Positions 42,937-50,379 of a stretch of 64,000 bases of DNA are shown piece by piece. The stretch comes from Pseudomonas arcuscaelestis. GTDB lineage: Bacteria; Pseudomonadota; Gammaproteobacteria; Pseudomonadales; Pseudomonadaceae. Position numbers and translations under genes: made by a program. The stretch is taken from assembly GCF_016881005.1 (NCBI RefSeq), contig NZ_JACOPV010000013.1:62001-126000 (forward strand), given 5' to 3'. Numbering within the stretch: position 1 is the stretch's first letter; each line of letters begins with the position of its first letter. The notes under the pieces were generated by a model. The model saw only the letters and a program-made list of their open reading frames with translations, made no database searches and was not told where the DNA came from.

Positions 42937-43899
42937 TTACAAATCGAGGACCATGCGCCGACTCTTGCAGCCCGATACACAGACCATCATCGATTTGTTT
43001 GCCGCGCGTTCAGCCTTGGTCAGCACCCCGTCGCGGTGGTCGATATCACCTTCCAGCACGCGGGTTTCGCATGACCCGCATACCCCTTCGCGGCAGCTGT
43101 ATTCAATGTCGCATCCCGCTTCCAGAAGCACATCGAGCAGGTTCAGCCCCGGTTCGATGTTCAAGGTTTTGCCGGACTTTTTCAGTTCGACGCTGTAGCT
43201 GTCCTGGGCGTCGTCGGCCGGCGGCAGTTCGGCAGCGGCGAAGCGTTCGATATGAGCATGGGGATAACCCAGGTTTTCGCAGGTGCTTTCGAAGGCATCG
43301 AGCATCGGTGTCGGGCCGCAGCAGTAAAAGTGCGTATCACGTGGCTGGTCGGCGAGATAACGGCCGAGATCTGGCACGGTGCCTTTCTCGTCGTTGAAGT
43401 GATAAATCACCTTGGCATCGAGGCCGCTCAGTTGTTCCAGCAGCGCCGCTTCCTTGCGTGAGCGGGCGCAGTAGATCAACTCGGCGGATTTACCCAACGC
43501 CAGCAACTGGCGAAACATGCAGTAGATCGGGGTGATGCCGATGCCACCCGCCACCAGCACGTTGTGGCTGGCGTGCGGGTTGAGGGCAAAATTGTTGCGT
43601 GGCTGCGAAATGTTCAGTTGCGAGCCGACGCGTAGCTGTTCGTGTACGAAGGCCGAACCGCCACGGCTGTTGCGATCGCGCAAAATGCCAACCACATAGC
43701 GGCCCTGGTCCGTTGGCGAATTGAGCAGCGAGTAACTGCGTACCAGGCCGTTGGGTAGGTGCAGGTCGATGTGCGAGCCGGCTTCGAATGGCGCGAATAC
43801 GGTATCGCCCCAAGGGCGCAGTTCGACGCTGATGATACCTTCGGCTTCATGGCGCAGGGTATGCACCAGCGCTGTAACAGTAGAGGAGTTGGACATCAT
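42937..43899 (-). CDS. Ferredoxin-oxidoreductase of a Rieske oxygenase (VanB-like)
   Basis: A 320-residue electron-transfer protein. The FMN/flavin domain has RSYSLLN, the NAD(P) domain has VLVAGGIGITPIYCMFRQL and FYCCGPTPMLDAFE, and a C-terminal plant-type 2Fe-2S domain has CDIEYSCREGVCGSCETRV with a last Cys in MVCVSGC. This order (flavin-NAD-FeS) is that of VanB/phthalate dioxygenase reductases. It passes electrons from NAD(P)H to the Rieske oxygenase encoded two genes upstream. Two consecutive ATGs are present; the second has better spacing from GAGG. Confidence 0.92.
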   Translation of the reverse strand: MMSNSSTVTALVHTLRHEAEGIISVELRPWGDTVFAPFEAGSHIDLHLPNGLVRSYSLLNSPTDQGRYVVGILRDRNSRGGSAFVHEQLRVGSQLNISQPRNNFALNPHASHNVLVAGGIGITPIYCMFRQLLALGKSAELIYCARSRKEAALLEQLSGLDAKVIYHFNDEKGTVPDLGRYLADQPRDTHFYCCGPTPMLDAFESTCENLGYPHAHIERFAAAELPPADDAQDSYSVELKKSGKTLNIEPGLNLLDVLLEAGCDIEYSCREGVCGSCETRVLEGDIDHRDGVLTKAERAANKSMMVCVSGCKSRRMVLDL

Positions 43900-44337
43900 T
43901 CACCTCGTTGGCGCAGTGCGCATGTCAATGTCGAGCCGGGCGCTGGCTTCGATTTCCACCACCAGTTCCGGAAATACCAGGGCGCTCACTTCGACCAGGG
44001 TGGAGGTGGGGTAGCAAGCAAATCCTGCGAAGAAGTCGCGGCGTGCGCGACCGACTTCGTCTTTGTCGGCGATCCGGGTGAGGTACAGGGTCATCCGGTA
44101 GATATTGCCGATATGCCCGCCCGCAGCCTCCACCAAAGCCCGCACCTTGTTCAGCACCACCAGGGTCTGTGCATAGGCATCCAGTGGCGCTCCGGCTTCA
44201 GCTGCAAGTCGAGTGGCGGGATGCCCGGTCATGCCGGACATCACCAGTTCATTGCCGAGCAGCAGGGCGTTGGACCAACTGGCCGTAGCCAGCTCGCCCA
44301 CAGACTGTGCCTGAATACGCTGCACGGCCTGGCTCAT
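43900..44337 (-). CDS. RidA (YjgF/YER057c/UK114) family protein
   Basis: A 145-residue protein: NALLLGNELVMSGMTGHPA, LVVLNKVRALVEAAGGHIGNIYRMTLYLTRIADKDEV, and FACYPTSTLVEVSALVFPELVVEIEASARLD, the RidA family end. The usual substrate-binding Arg (VRSxxPx-Arg-Ser position) is not evident: FFAGFACYPTSTLVEVSAL has Tyr/Pro/Thr where RidA has PARS-x, so it is a divergent subgroup. RidA proteins hydrolyse reactive enamines/imines, and catabolic-operon members process ring-cleavage products. It overlaps the Rieske gene by four bases. Confidence 0.85.
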   Translation of the reverse strand: MSQAVQRIQAQSVGELATASWSNALLLGNELVMSGMTGHPATRLAAEAGAPLDAYAQTLVVLNKVRALVEAAGGHIGNIYRMTLYLTRIADKDEVGRARRDFFAGFACYPTSTLVEVSALVFPELVVEIEASARLDIDMRTAPTR

Positions 44338-45368
44338 GACAGCTGCTTCGCTTCGATCAGCGCCAATTGCTCCTTGGCCTGGCCCTTGAGGTAGCGGCGC
44401 AGGCGCACCACACCCAGGTCATGCTGGTAGAGGTTTTCACGCTGATTGGCATCGGCTTCCATGAACTCCAGCAACACCCGGTCCTGTTCCAGTACGGCCC
44501 AGTGGCGTGCTTCCAGGCGGTTCTTGTAGAGGAAGCGCCAGGTGTCACGCTGCCAGCCGGTCAACGGCCGGGCGCGCCAGTGGAACACTGCAGACAAGTT
44601 GCGACTGCTCGGGGTATAGCTGCCGATGATGGTGAAGTTACCGCCTGGGCCACCGGTCTTTGGATACGGAATTTCCAGACGCAGCCAATGACAACCGTTG
44701 TCGAGGAATTCGGTCCAGTCGAAGTTGACCCCGCGCTGGCCTTCCTTCTCGAAGACGAAACCCTGGTCGGTGTCGCGAGTGACGAATTTGGCGGTAGCTT
44801 CGCCTTCGCTCATTGAGTGCGACATTTTGTGCAGGTAAGTGCCGTGCATCGGGTCCATGACGTTGTCGAGCACGTAGCGATAGTCGCCTTTCCATTCGGT
44901 GTAGCAGAGGAAGCTGCTCCACTCGGGCGAGGTCAACTGCTCAGGCAGTACCAGCGCGGGTGGGTTTTGCAGATGTGGATCGGTGGCGTTGAACAGGAAG
45001 ATCGCACCGGCCGCTTCGTGGGTGTGGAACATACGGGTAGGGCGGCTGCCTTCGAGCTTGCAACCGGGGCTGCCAGGGACCTTGGTCACGGTACCGTCGC
45101 AGCGCACTTCAACGCCGTGGTACGGGCACTGCAGACGGTCACCCAGCACCGGGCCCTGGGAAAGCGGCGCGCCGCGGTGCGGACAGTGGTCTTCCAGGGC
45201 GTGTACGCTGCCATCGTTATCGCGCCACAAGGCGATCTTGTAGCCCAGGCGCCGTACCGATACCGGCTTTTCGCCGAGCAGGTCCGACGGCAGGACCGGG
45301 AACCAGAGGTCTTTGAGGCCATTGGCCAGGTGATTCTCAACAGGGTCGACGGTGAATTGCATATTCAT
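44334..45368 (-). CDS. Rieske non-haem iron oxygenase, catalytic subunit
   Basis: A 344-residue protein of the VanA/phthalate-oxygenase size, with no partner beta subunit in the cluster. The Rieske 2Fe-2S motif is CPHRG (Cys62, His64) and CPYHG (Cys81, His84). The mononuclear iron site is LDNVMDPMHGTYLH (Asp172 region, His175, His180). It would hydroxylate or demethylate an aromatic or related compound with O2, fed by the reductase at 42937. It lies between two small genes and overlaps the RidA gene by four bases. Confidence 0.92.
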   Translation of the reverse strand: MNMQFTVDPVENHLANGLKDLWFPVLPSDLLGEKPVSVRRLGYKIALWRDNDGSVHALEDHCPHRGAPLSQGPVLGDRLQCPYHGVEVRCDGTVTKVPGSPGCKLEGSRPTRMFHTHEAAGAIFLFNATDPHLQNPPALVLPEQLTSPEWSSFLCYTEWKGDYRYVLDNVMDPMHGTYLHKMSHSMSEGEATAKFVTRDTDQGFVFEKEGQRGVNFDWTEFLDNGCHWLRLEIPYPKTGGPGGNFTIIGSYTPSSRNLSAVFHWRARPLTGWQRDTWRFLYKNRLEARHWAVLEQDRVLLEFMEADANQRENLYQHDLGVVRLRRYLKGQAKEQLALIEAKQLS

Positions 45369-45389
45369 CTTGTTCTTACCTCCGGCGGG

Positions 45390-45617
45390 TCATGCGCCCA
45401 GCCGTGCCATCAGGGTTTTGTAGGAGTCTTCGGTCCATTCGCCACTGGTCAGCGGGCACGGTGGCCCGGCCAGATTGAGGTGCGCGAGCAGCTCGGGCAG
45501 TTGCGTCACGCCATTGCCGTAGGCGCGCTCGATGGAGTCGCCAAGCAGCTCTTCGAACTGGGTGTTGGGCCGTTTGCGCGCCTGGTGTGGGTCCAGGTAC
45601 CGTTCGGTGTTGCTCAT
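45390..45617 (-). CDS. Small conserved protein with recombinase-like HTH resemblance
   Basis: A 75-residue protein, MSNTERYLDPHQARKRPNT followed by FEELLGDSIERAYGNG. Its C-terminal part LPELLAHLNLAGPPCPLTSGEW-TEDSYKTLMARL resembles the helix-turn-helix of serine recombinase domains (LN-x-x-G-x-x-x-P-x-x-G-x-x-W-T-x-x-x-x-x-x-x-L). No nuclease domain is present. GGAGG eight bases before the ATG at 45617 fixes the start. It sits between the Rieske gene and another small unknown, in the operon, so an auxiliary role with the oxygenase or as a small DNA-binding protein are both open. Confidence 0.65.
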   Translation of the reverse strand: MSNTERYLDPHQARKRPNTQFEELLGDSIERAYGNGVTQLPELLAHLNLAGPPCPLTSGEWTEDSYKTLMARLGA

Positions 45618-45618
45618 G

Positions 45619-45936
45619 TCATTGACCTCCATTGCGGACCCGTTCGCGGATCATTTCGCGGACCGGGACAAAGTCGTACGTGGGATAGCATTCGGTGCGG
45701 AACACGCCCCAGGCGGCGCGCTCCAGCTCTACATTGACCTTACTCAGCAAGTTCGGCGGCAAGCGCAGGGTGACGATCTGGCCCAAGCCCATGGCCACGG
45801 TCCAGGACACCACTTCGACGCCTTGCGGCGGGAAGCTTTCCCACCAGCCCATGGCTTTCATATGCGCCTGGATCTGCTCCAGGTTCTTCGACTGGTCGTG
45901 CTTGAGCAGCACGGTCAGCAGCATCGATTCGCTCAT
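45619..45936 (-). CDS. Small conserved protein of unknown function in the catabolic operon
   Basis: A 105-residue protein (MSESMLLTVLLKHDQSKNLEQIQAHMKAMGWWESFPP...), with a possible ferredoxin-like/alpha-beta barrel pattern: a beta strand (LLTVLLKHD), a helix (NLEQIQAHMKAMGWW), strands VEVVSWTVAMGLGQIVTLRLP and a second helix. It resembles the muconolactone-isomerase or dimeric alpha-beta barrel style in layout only. It starts 10 bases after the FAD hydroxylase gene and ends one base before the next small gene starts, so it belongs to the operon. No function proposed. Confidence 0.7.
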   Translation of the reverse strand: MSESMLLTVLLKHDQSKNLEQIQAHMKAMGWWESFPPQGVEVVSWTVAMGLGQIVTLRLPPNLLSKVNVELERAAWGVFRTECYPTYDFVPVREMIRERVRNGGQ

Positions 45937-45946
45937 CGGCCAGGGC

Positions 45947-47089
45947 TCACGCGGCATGGGTGGTCGGCACGGTCCAGGCGTCGTAGCCGTAGACCCAGTC
46001 GGCATTGCCACCGGCCTTGAGCCATTGGTTGCCGCGCGAACCGATCTGGATCTGGCTGGTGCGCTCAAGACGCGCCTGTTGGTAGCCCTGCAAGGCCGGG
46101 GCTATTTGTGCAGCATCGGTCACACCGTGAAGATGACGGGCCAGGACCACGGCATCCTCGATGGCCTGACCGGCTCCTTGGGCCATGAATGGCATCATCG
46201 GGTGGCAAGCGTCACCCAACAGGGTAATTGCCCCTTGCGACCAGAACGGCAGGGGATCACGCTCATACAGTGCGGTCTTGAGCACTTCATCGCAGGCATC
46301 GAGCAAGGCGCGGGCATCGGGATGGAAGCCCTGATAGTGACTGCGCAATTCGGCGGCGTCGCCCGCAGTGGTCCATGACTCCAGATGCCAACTGTCCTGG
46401 GCTGTGGTGGCGAAAATGAAGATGTCGCGGCCCTGGTTCAGCGGGAACGTGACAATCTGGCTTTGAGGGTTTGGTCCCCACCATTTGGTAAAAGCTTGAA
46501 TGTTCGGGACGTGGGCCACACGGCTGGCCGGAACCACGGCTCGATAGGCAACCACGCCAGTGAAACGCGGTTGCTCCTCGCCAAACAGCGCGTTGCGCAC
46601 CACCGAATGAATACCGTCGGCGCCGATCAACAGGTCTGTGCGATGCTGGCTGCCATCTTTGAAGTGCAGTTCGATGCCGCTGGCATCTTGGCGCACCTGC
46701 TCGGCACGCTTGCCGAACTGCACGTTCTGTAGTGGAAATACCTCAGCCAGCGCCGCCAGCAAGTCGGCGCGGTGGATCGTCAGTTGCGGTGCGCCGTACT
46801 GGCTTTCGGCAGCTTCGGCCATCTCCAGGCGCGAGGTTTCCTCGCCGCTGTCCCACAGGCGACTGATGCGGTGTGTGGGGCGTGCGGCCGGAACACGCAC
46901 CGCCGCGCCAATGCCCAGGCCATCGAGGGCTCGGACGGCGTTGGGGGTCAGGTTGATGTCGGCACCGACCCGCAGAAAGGCCTTGGACTGCTCGAAGACG
47001 GTGACCTGATGACCGGCCTGGCGTAGGGCAATAGCGGCGGTGAGGCCGCCGATTCCGGCACCGTTGATAGCGATGTTCAACGAAGACAT
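45947..47089 (-). CDS. FAD-dependent aromatic hydroxylase (salicylate/6-hydroxynicotinate type)
   Basis: A 380-residue class A flavoprotein monooxygenase. It has GxGxxG in NIAINGAGIGGLTAAIALRQAG (residues 5-26), the DG motif in LLIGADGIHSVVRNALFG, and the GD motif in LLGDACHPMMPFMAQGAGQAIEDA. It would hydroxylate an aromatic ring with NAD(P)H and O2, in some relatives with loss of a carboxylate, giving a catechol. The extradiol dioxygenase encoded 13 bases upstream would take such a catechol. Salicylate and 6-hydroxynicotinate hydroxylases are the closest types by feel. The ATG at 47089 begins the conserved N-terminus. Confidence 0.9.
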   Translation of the reverse strand: MSSLNIAINGAGIGGLTAAIALRQAGHQVTVFEQSKAFLRVGADINLTPNAVRALDGLGIGAAVRVPAARPTHRISRLWDSGEETSRLEMAEAAESQYGAPQLTIHRADLLAALAEVFPLQNVQFGKRAEQVRQDASGIELHFKDGSQHRTDLLIGADGIHSVVRNALFGEEQPRFTGVVAYRAVVPASRVAHVPNIQAFTKWWGPNPQSQIVTFPLNQGRDIFIFATTAQDSWHLESWTTAGDAAELRSHYQGFHPDARALLDACDEVLKTALYERDPLPFWSQGAITLLGDACHPMMPFMAQGAGQAIEDAVVLARHLHGVTDAAQIAPALQGYQQARLERTSQIQIGSRGNQWLKAGGNADWVYGYDAWTVPTTHAA

Positions 47090-47102
47090 GGGCGACTCCT
47101 GT

Positions 47103-48068
47103 TCAAGGTTTCGGTTTGTCGGTAAGAAACTTGCCTTGCGGCGCCTCGACATGCTGCTGGCGTCGGGTGTTGCCATCGATGCCACCGGCGATTGCCCACT
47201 CGGCGAAGACGGTCGGTCCCGGCTCGAACTCGCGGGGTTGCCACTCAGCGGTCAACTGGTCTTCATCGGCGTAATACTCGACCAGCGCGCCAGCCGGGTT
47301 CTTGAAGTACCAGAAGAACGCCGAGGAAACCGGGTGACGCCCCGGGCCGATTTCGGTAGCCCAGCCGCTGCGAGAGATGTGCATGCCACCACCGAATACT
47401 TCATGCAGGTCGCGCACGGTGAACGCCACATGGTTCAGGCCTGCCCTGGGTGCTGGCAGTTGCAGCATGAACAGGTCGTGGTGACCGCCTTCCTCGGCGG
47501 TACGCAGGAAAGCGCCACGGTTGGGATAACGGTCCGAGGCCTGGAAGCCGAAGCGTTCGTGGTAGAAGGCTTCGCAGCTATTCACGTCTTTGACGAAGAA
47601 CACCACGTGGCCCACTTCGATAGGCGTGGCACGCTCGTAGACCGGCGCCGGCTTGTTGATTCGGCCTTTGCTCTGCCAGGTGTTGTGGCCGCTGCATTCG
47701 ATGTCCAGGGCACGTTTGCGCGTAACCTGCAGGCGAATCGCCAAGCCGTTGGGGTCGGTGCAGCCGATACGCCCGTTGCCTTCGACAAAGCCTGGGTCAT
47801 TGGCGATGCGCTGGCTGTACACGGCCAGGTCAGTTTCGCTTTCCACGCCCCAGACCACTTCCCGAACGGTGGAGCCCGGCTCGATGGCGGGCGGTAGGTC
47901 GGCCTTGTTGATGTCTGCCAGCACCACCCGGCAGCCATTAAGCGTTTCGAAGACCACCTGGTCGGCTGCTTCGCTGATCTTTGTCAGCCCCCAGTCGCTG
48001 AAAAAACGTACGCAGGTGTCGAGGTCCTCGACGCCGTAGGTGACTTCATCGATACCTAAAACACTCAT
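47103..48068 (-). CDS. Extradiol (meta-cleavage) ring dioxygenase, type I VOC fold
   Basis: A 321-residue two-domain VOC protein. The active C-terminal half holds the iron triad His154 (IEVGHVVFFV), His213 (GLNHVAFTV) and Glu264 (GALVEYYAD), plus the second-shell His245 and Tyr254 (GRHPVSSAFFWYFKNP) known from BphC-type enzymes. All catalytic residues are therefore present. It cleaves a catechol next to its hydroxyls. It overlaps the aldehyde dehydrogenase gene by four bases. Substrate unknown; the order hydroxylase, extradiol enzyme, dehydrogenase, hydrolase matches meta-pathways. Confidence 0.87.
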   Translation of the reverse strand: MSVLGIDEVTYGVEDLDTCVRFFSDWGLTKISEAADQVVFETLNGCRVVLADINKADLPPAIEPGSTVREVVWGVESETDLAVYSQRIANDPGFVEGNGRIGCTDPNGLAIRLQVTRKRALDIECSGHNTWQSKGRINKPAPVYERATPIEVGHVVFFVKDVNSCEAFYHERFGFQASDRYPNRGAFLRTAEEGGHHDLFMLQLPAPRAGLNHVAFTVRDLHEVFGGGMHISRSGWATEIGPGRHPVSSAFFWYFKNPAGALVEYYADEDQLTAEWQPREFEPGPTVFAEWAIAGGIDGNTRRQQHVEAPQGKFLTDKPKP

Positions 48069-49555
48069 GACGTTGCCTCCGCTGCGGCCCAGGCCAGGGG
48101 TTGTTCGTTCATGCCCCAATAGAGGCTCTTTTGTTCCATGTACTGCAGGATTCCCAGGCGGCCTTTTTCGCGGCCCAGGCCGCTGTCACGCCAACCACCG
48201 AAGGGGGTGGAAATGGAGAATTGCTTGTAGGTGTTGATCCATACGGTGCCCGCCTGAATTTTGCGTCCCAGGGCCCAGGCGCGTTTGTAGTCACGGCTCC
48301 AGATCCCGGCGGCGAGGGCGTACAGGCTGTCGTTGGCTTGCTCGATCAATTGCTCTTCGTTGTCGAAGGGCATCGCCACCAGCACCGGGCCAAAGATTTC
48401 TTCCTGGCAGGTCTGTTGGTCATTGCTCAGGCCTTCGAGAATGGTCGGCGGATAAAAATAGCCCTGATCGTAAATGCCTCCTGCAGGACGCTGGCCGCCC
48501 AGCAGCAGGCGCCCGCCTTCAGCTAGGCCAAGGGCCACGTAACGCTCTACCGACTCGCGATGCCCGGCGCTGATCAAGGGCCCCATCTGGGTGCTTTCGT
48601 CCGCCGGATCACCCAAGCGCAGGCGCGCTGCGCCTTCGACCAGGCGCTGCATGAAAGGCGCATACAGGGCACGGGCGACGAACAGTCGGGAACCGGCGAT
48701 GCAGGCCTCGCCCGATGAGCTGAAGATGCCATACAACACGCCGGCCACGGCGTGGTCCAGATCGGCATCATCGAGGACGATGGTCGGCGATTTGCCGCCC
48801 AGCTCCAGCGACACCGGCATCATTTTGTCGGCGGCAATATGGGCGATGTGCTTGCCGGTTCGGGTGCCGCCGGTGAACGACACACGCTTGATCAGCGGGT
48901 GCTGGGTCAAGGCGTCGCCAAGTACCGAACCTTTACCCGGCAGTACACTGATCAGACCCTTGGGCAAACCTGCGTCTTCGCAGATCCGGGCCAGTTGCAG
49001 GGCCAGCAGCGGGGTGATTTCTGCAGGCTTGATGACCACCGCATTGCCCGCCGCCAGCGCCGGGGCAACCTTCTGTGCTTCGCTGGCGATCGGCGAATTC
49101 CAGGGGGTGATCGCGGCGACCACGCCCATGGGTTCGTAGACGCTCATGCTGACAAAATCGCCGCGCGATGGGGTGATGGTTTCTTCCAGGGTTTCGCAGG
49201 CTGCGGCAAAAAACTGGAAGGTGCCGGCAGCGCTGGCCACCAGCGCGCGAGTTTCGTTGATCGGTTTGCCATTGTCCTGGCGCTGCAGTTGGGCCAGCTC
49301 TTCGCTGCGCTGGCGGATCAGTTCGCCAATGCGGTACAGCACGCCAGCACGCTCATGGGGTTTGCGCTGTGCCCAGCCGCTGTGCAGGAAGGCCTGGTGT
49401 GCGCCTTGCACGGCTTGCTCGACGTCCTCGAGGCTGGCGGCGTTGAGCCACGCCACGGGTTCACCCGTTGCTGGGTAGCGCGTGGCATAGCGCTCACCGC
49501 CACCCAGACGCCAGGTGCCGGCGATGCAAATGGGTAAAGTCTGTTCCAGCGTCAT
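48065..49555 (-). CDS. Aldehyde dehydrogenase (NAD(P)+)
   Basis: A 496-residue ALDH. The NAD loop is SFTGGTRTGKHIAHIAA; the catalytic pair is Glu251 (SLELGGKSP) and Cys285 (SGEACIAGSRLFV). TPWNSPIASEAQKVAPALAAGNAVVIKPAE is the usual coenzyme-binding stretch. The size and Gly-Glu-Ala-Cys-Ile-Ala-Gly motif are those of betaine/hydroxymuconic-semialdehyde-type enzymes, so oxidation of a ring-cleavage semialdehyde to an acid is the natural reading. The stop overlaps the extradiol dioxygenase start (ATGA). Confidence 0.92.
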   Translation of the reverse strand: MTLEQTLPICIAGTWRLGGGERYATRYPATGEPVAWLNAASLEDVEQAVQGAHQAFLHSGWAQRKPHERAGVLYRIGELIRQRSEELAQLQRQDNGKPINETRALVASAAGTFQFFAAACETLEETITPSRGDFVSMSVYEPMGVVAAITPWNSPIASEAQKVAPALAAGNAVVIKPAEITPLLALQLARICEDAGLPKGLISVLPGKGSVLGDALTQHPLIKRVSFTGGTRTGKHIAHIAADKMMPVSLELGGKSPTIVLDDADLDHAVAGVLYGIFSSSGEACIAGSRLFVARALYAPFMQRLVEGAARLRLGDPADESTQMGPLISAGHRESVERYVALGLAEGGRLLLGGQRPAGGIYDQGYFYPPTILEGLSNDQQTCQEEIFGPVLVAMPFDNEEQLIEQANDSLYALAAGIWSRDYKRAWALGRKIQAGTVWINTYKQFSISTPFGGWRDSGLGREKGRLGILQYMEQKSLYWGMNEQPLAWAAAEATS

Positions 49556-49565
49556 CGATGTTCCC

Positions 49566-50369
49566 CTAGATGGAAATGGCATGAGCGTGATTGCCCAGGG
49601 CACGGACCACGCTGTACACCGTCAGCGCCGAAGTCTTCGGGTTGGCTTGCAACGGCTTGCCGCGCAGGCTCATCTCGAAACCACCAAAGGCGCCGCGGGC
49701 CTCGAAGTGGTGGACGTTTTCTTCGCTCAGCGGATCGGCGATCAGCGTCACGCGGGTGCGGTCCAGGCCCAGCCCGGCCAGCGACAGGGTGGCGGCGACG
49801 TTGGCGTTCTTGGGATACAAGCGCGCCGCTTCACGGGCGCTGCCCTGGAAGATCACCGTGGCCTGATCAATTTTTTCCAGGTCGCAAACCTGTTCGGCAG
49901 GGGTGTTCTTCCATGCCTTGGCCGGTTTGCGACCGGTGTAGTCGACCGAATCCAGGCCGCCGACCTTGGCCGCCGACAGTGCATCGATGCCACCAATGGC
50001 GCCGGGCAGCAGCTCTATCCGGGTGTTGCCACGGGCCGCGGCCGCCTCCAGGCGTTCGACCAGACCCACCTGCGAAAGCGCACCCACCGACACAATCAGG
50101 CAGGCGATCCCTCGTTCGAGAGCCGGCAACACGTGCTCTTCGATGGCCATATGCCCGGCGCACTCGACCAACAGGTCTGGGCGGGCGTCGGCGGGCAGCG
50201 CGGTGAGCACCTGTGGAGGGTATTTGAATGCCGCCAGGCGCTGTTGCACCAGCGCTTCAGAGCCCGCCGAGGCGATCACATGCTCGACGCGCATCTGTGT
50301 GTCGTTCTCCAGTAACTCCAGTACGGCAACGCCAATGGCGCCGCAGCCGATCATGGTGATATTGAGCAT
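49566..50369 (-). CDS. L-aspartate dehydrogenase family protein (NadX/DUF108)
   Basis: A 267-residue NAD(P)-dependent enzyme, the usual length for this family. The Rossmann motif is ITMIGCGAIGVAVLELL; LVECAGHMAIEEHVLPALERG and LLPGAIGGIDALSAAKVGGLDSVDYTGRKP are family motifs; the C-terminal part has LYPKNANVAATLSLAG with His in the VHHFEARG region. NadX interconverts iminoaspartate and aspartate; P. aeruginosa has a characterised homologue in a similar gene neighbourhood (recollection). In this catabolic operon it could oxidise or reduce an amino/imino intermediate, working with RidA (inference). Confidence 0.88.
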   Translation of the reverse strand: MLNITMIGCGAIGVAVLELLENDTQMRVEHVIASAGSEALVQQRLAAFKYPPQVLTALPADARPDLLVECAGHMAIEEHVLPALERGIACLIVSVGALSQVGLVERLEAAAARGNTRIELLPGAIGGIDALSAAKVGGLDSVDYTGRKPAKAWKNTPAEQVCDLEKIDQATVIFQGSAREAARLYPKNANVAATLSLAGLGLDRTRVTLIADPLSEENVHHFEARGAFGGFEMSLRGKPLQANPKTSALTVYSVVRALGNHAHAISI

Positions 50370-50379
50370 GTGCTGGTCC

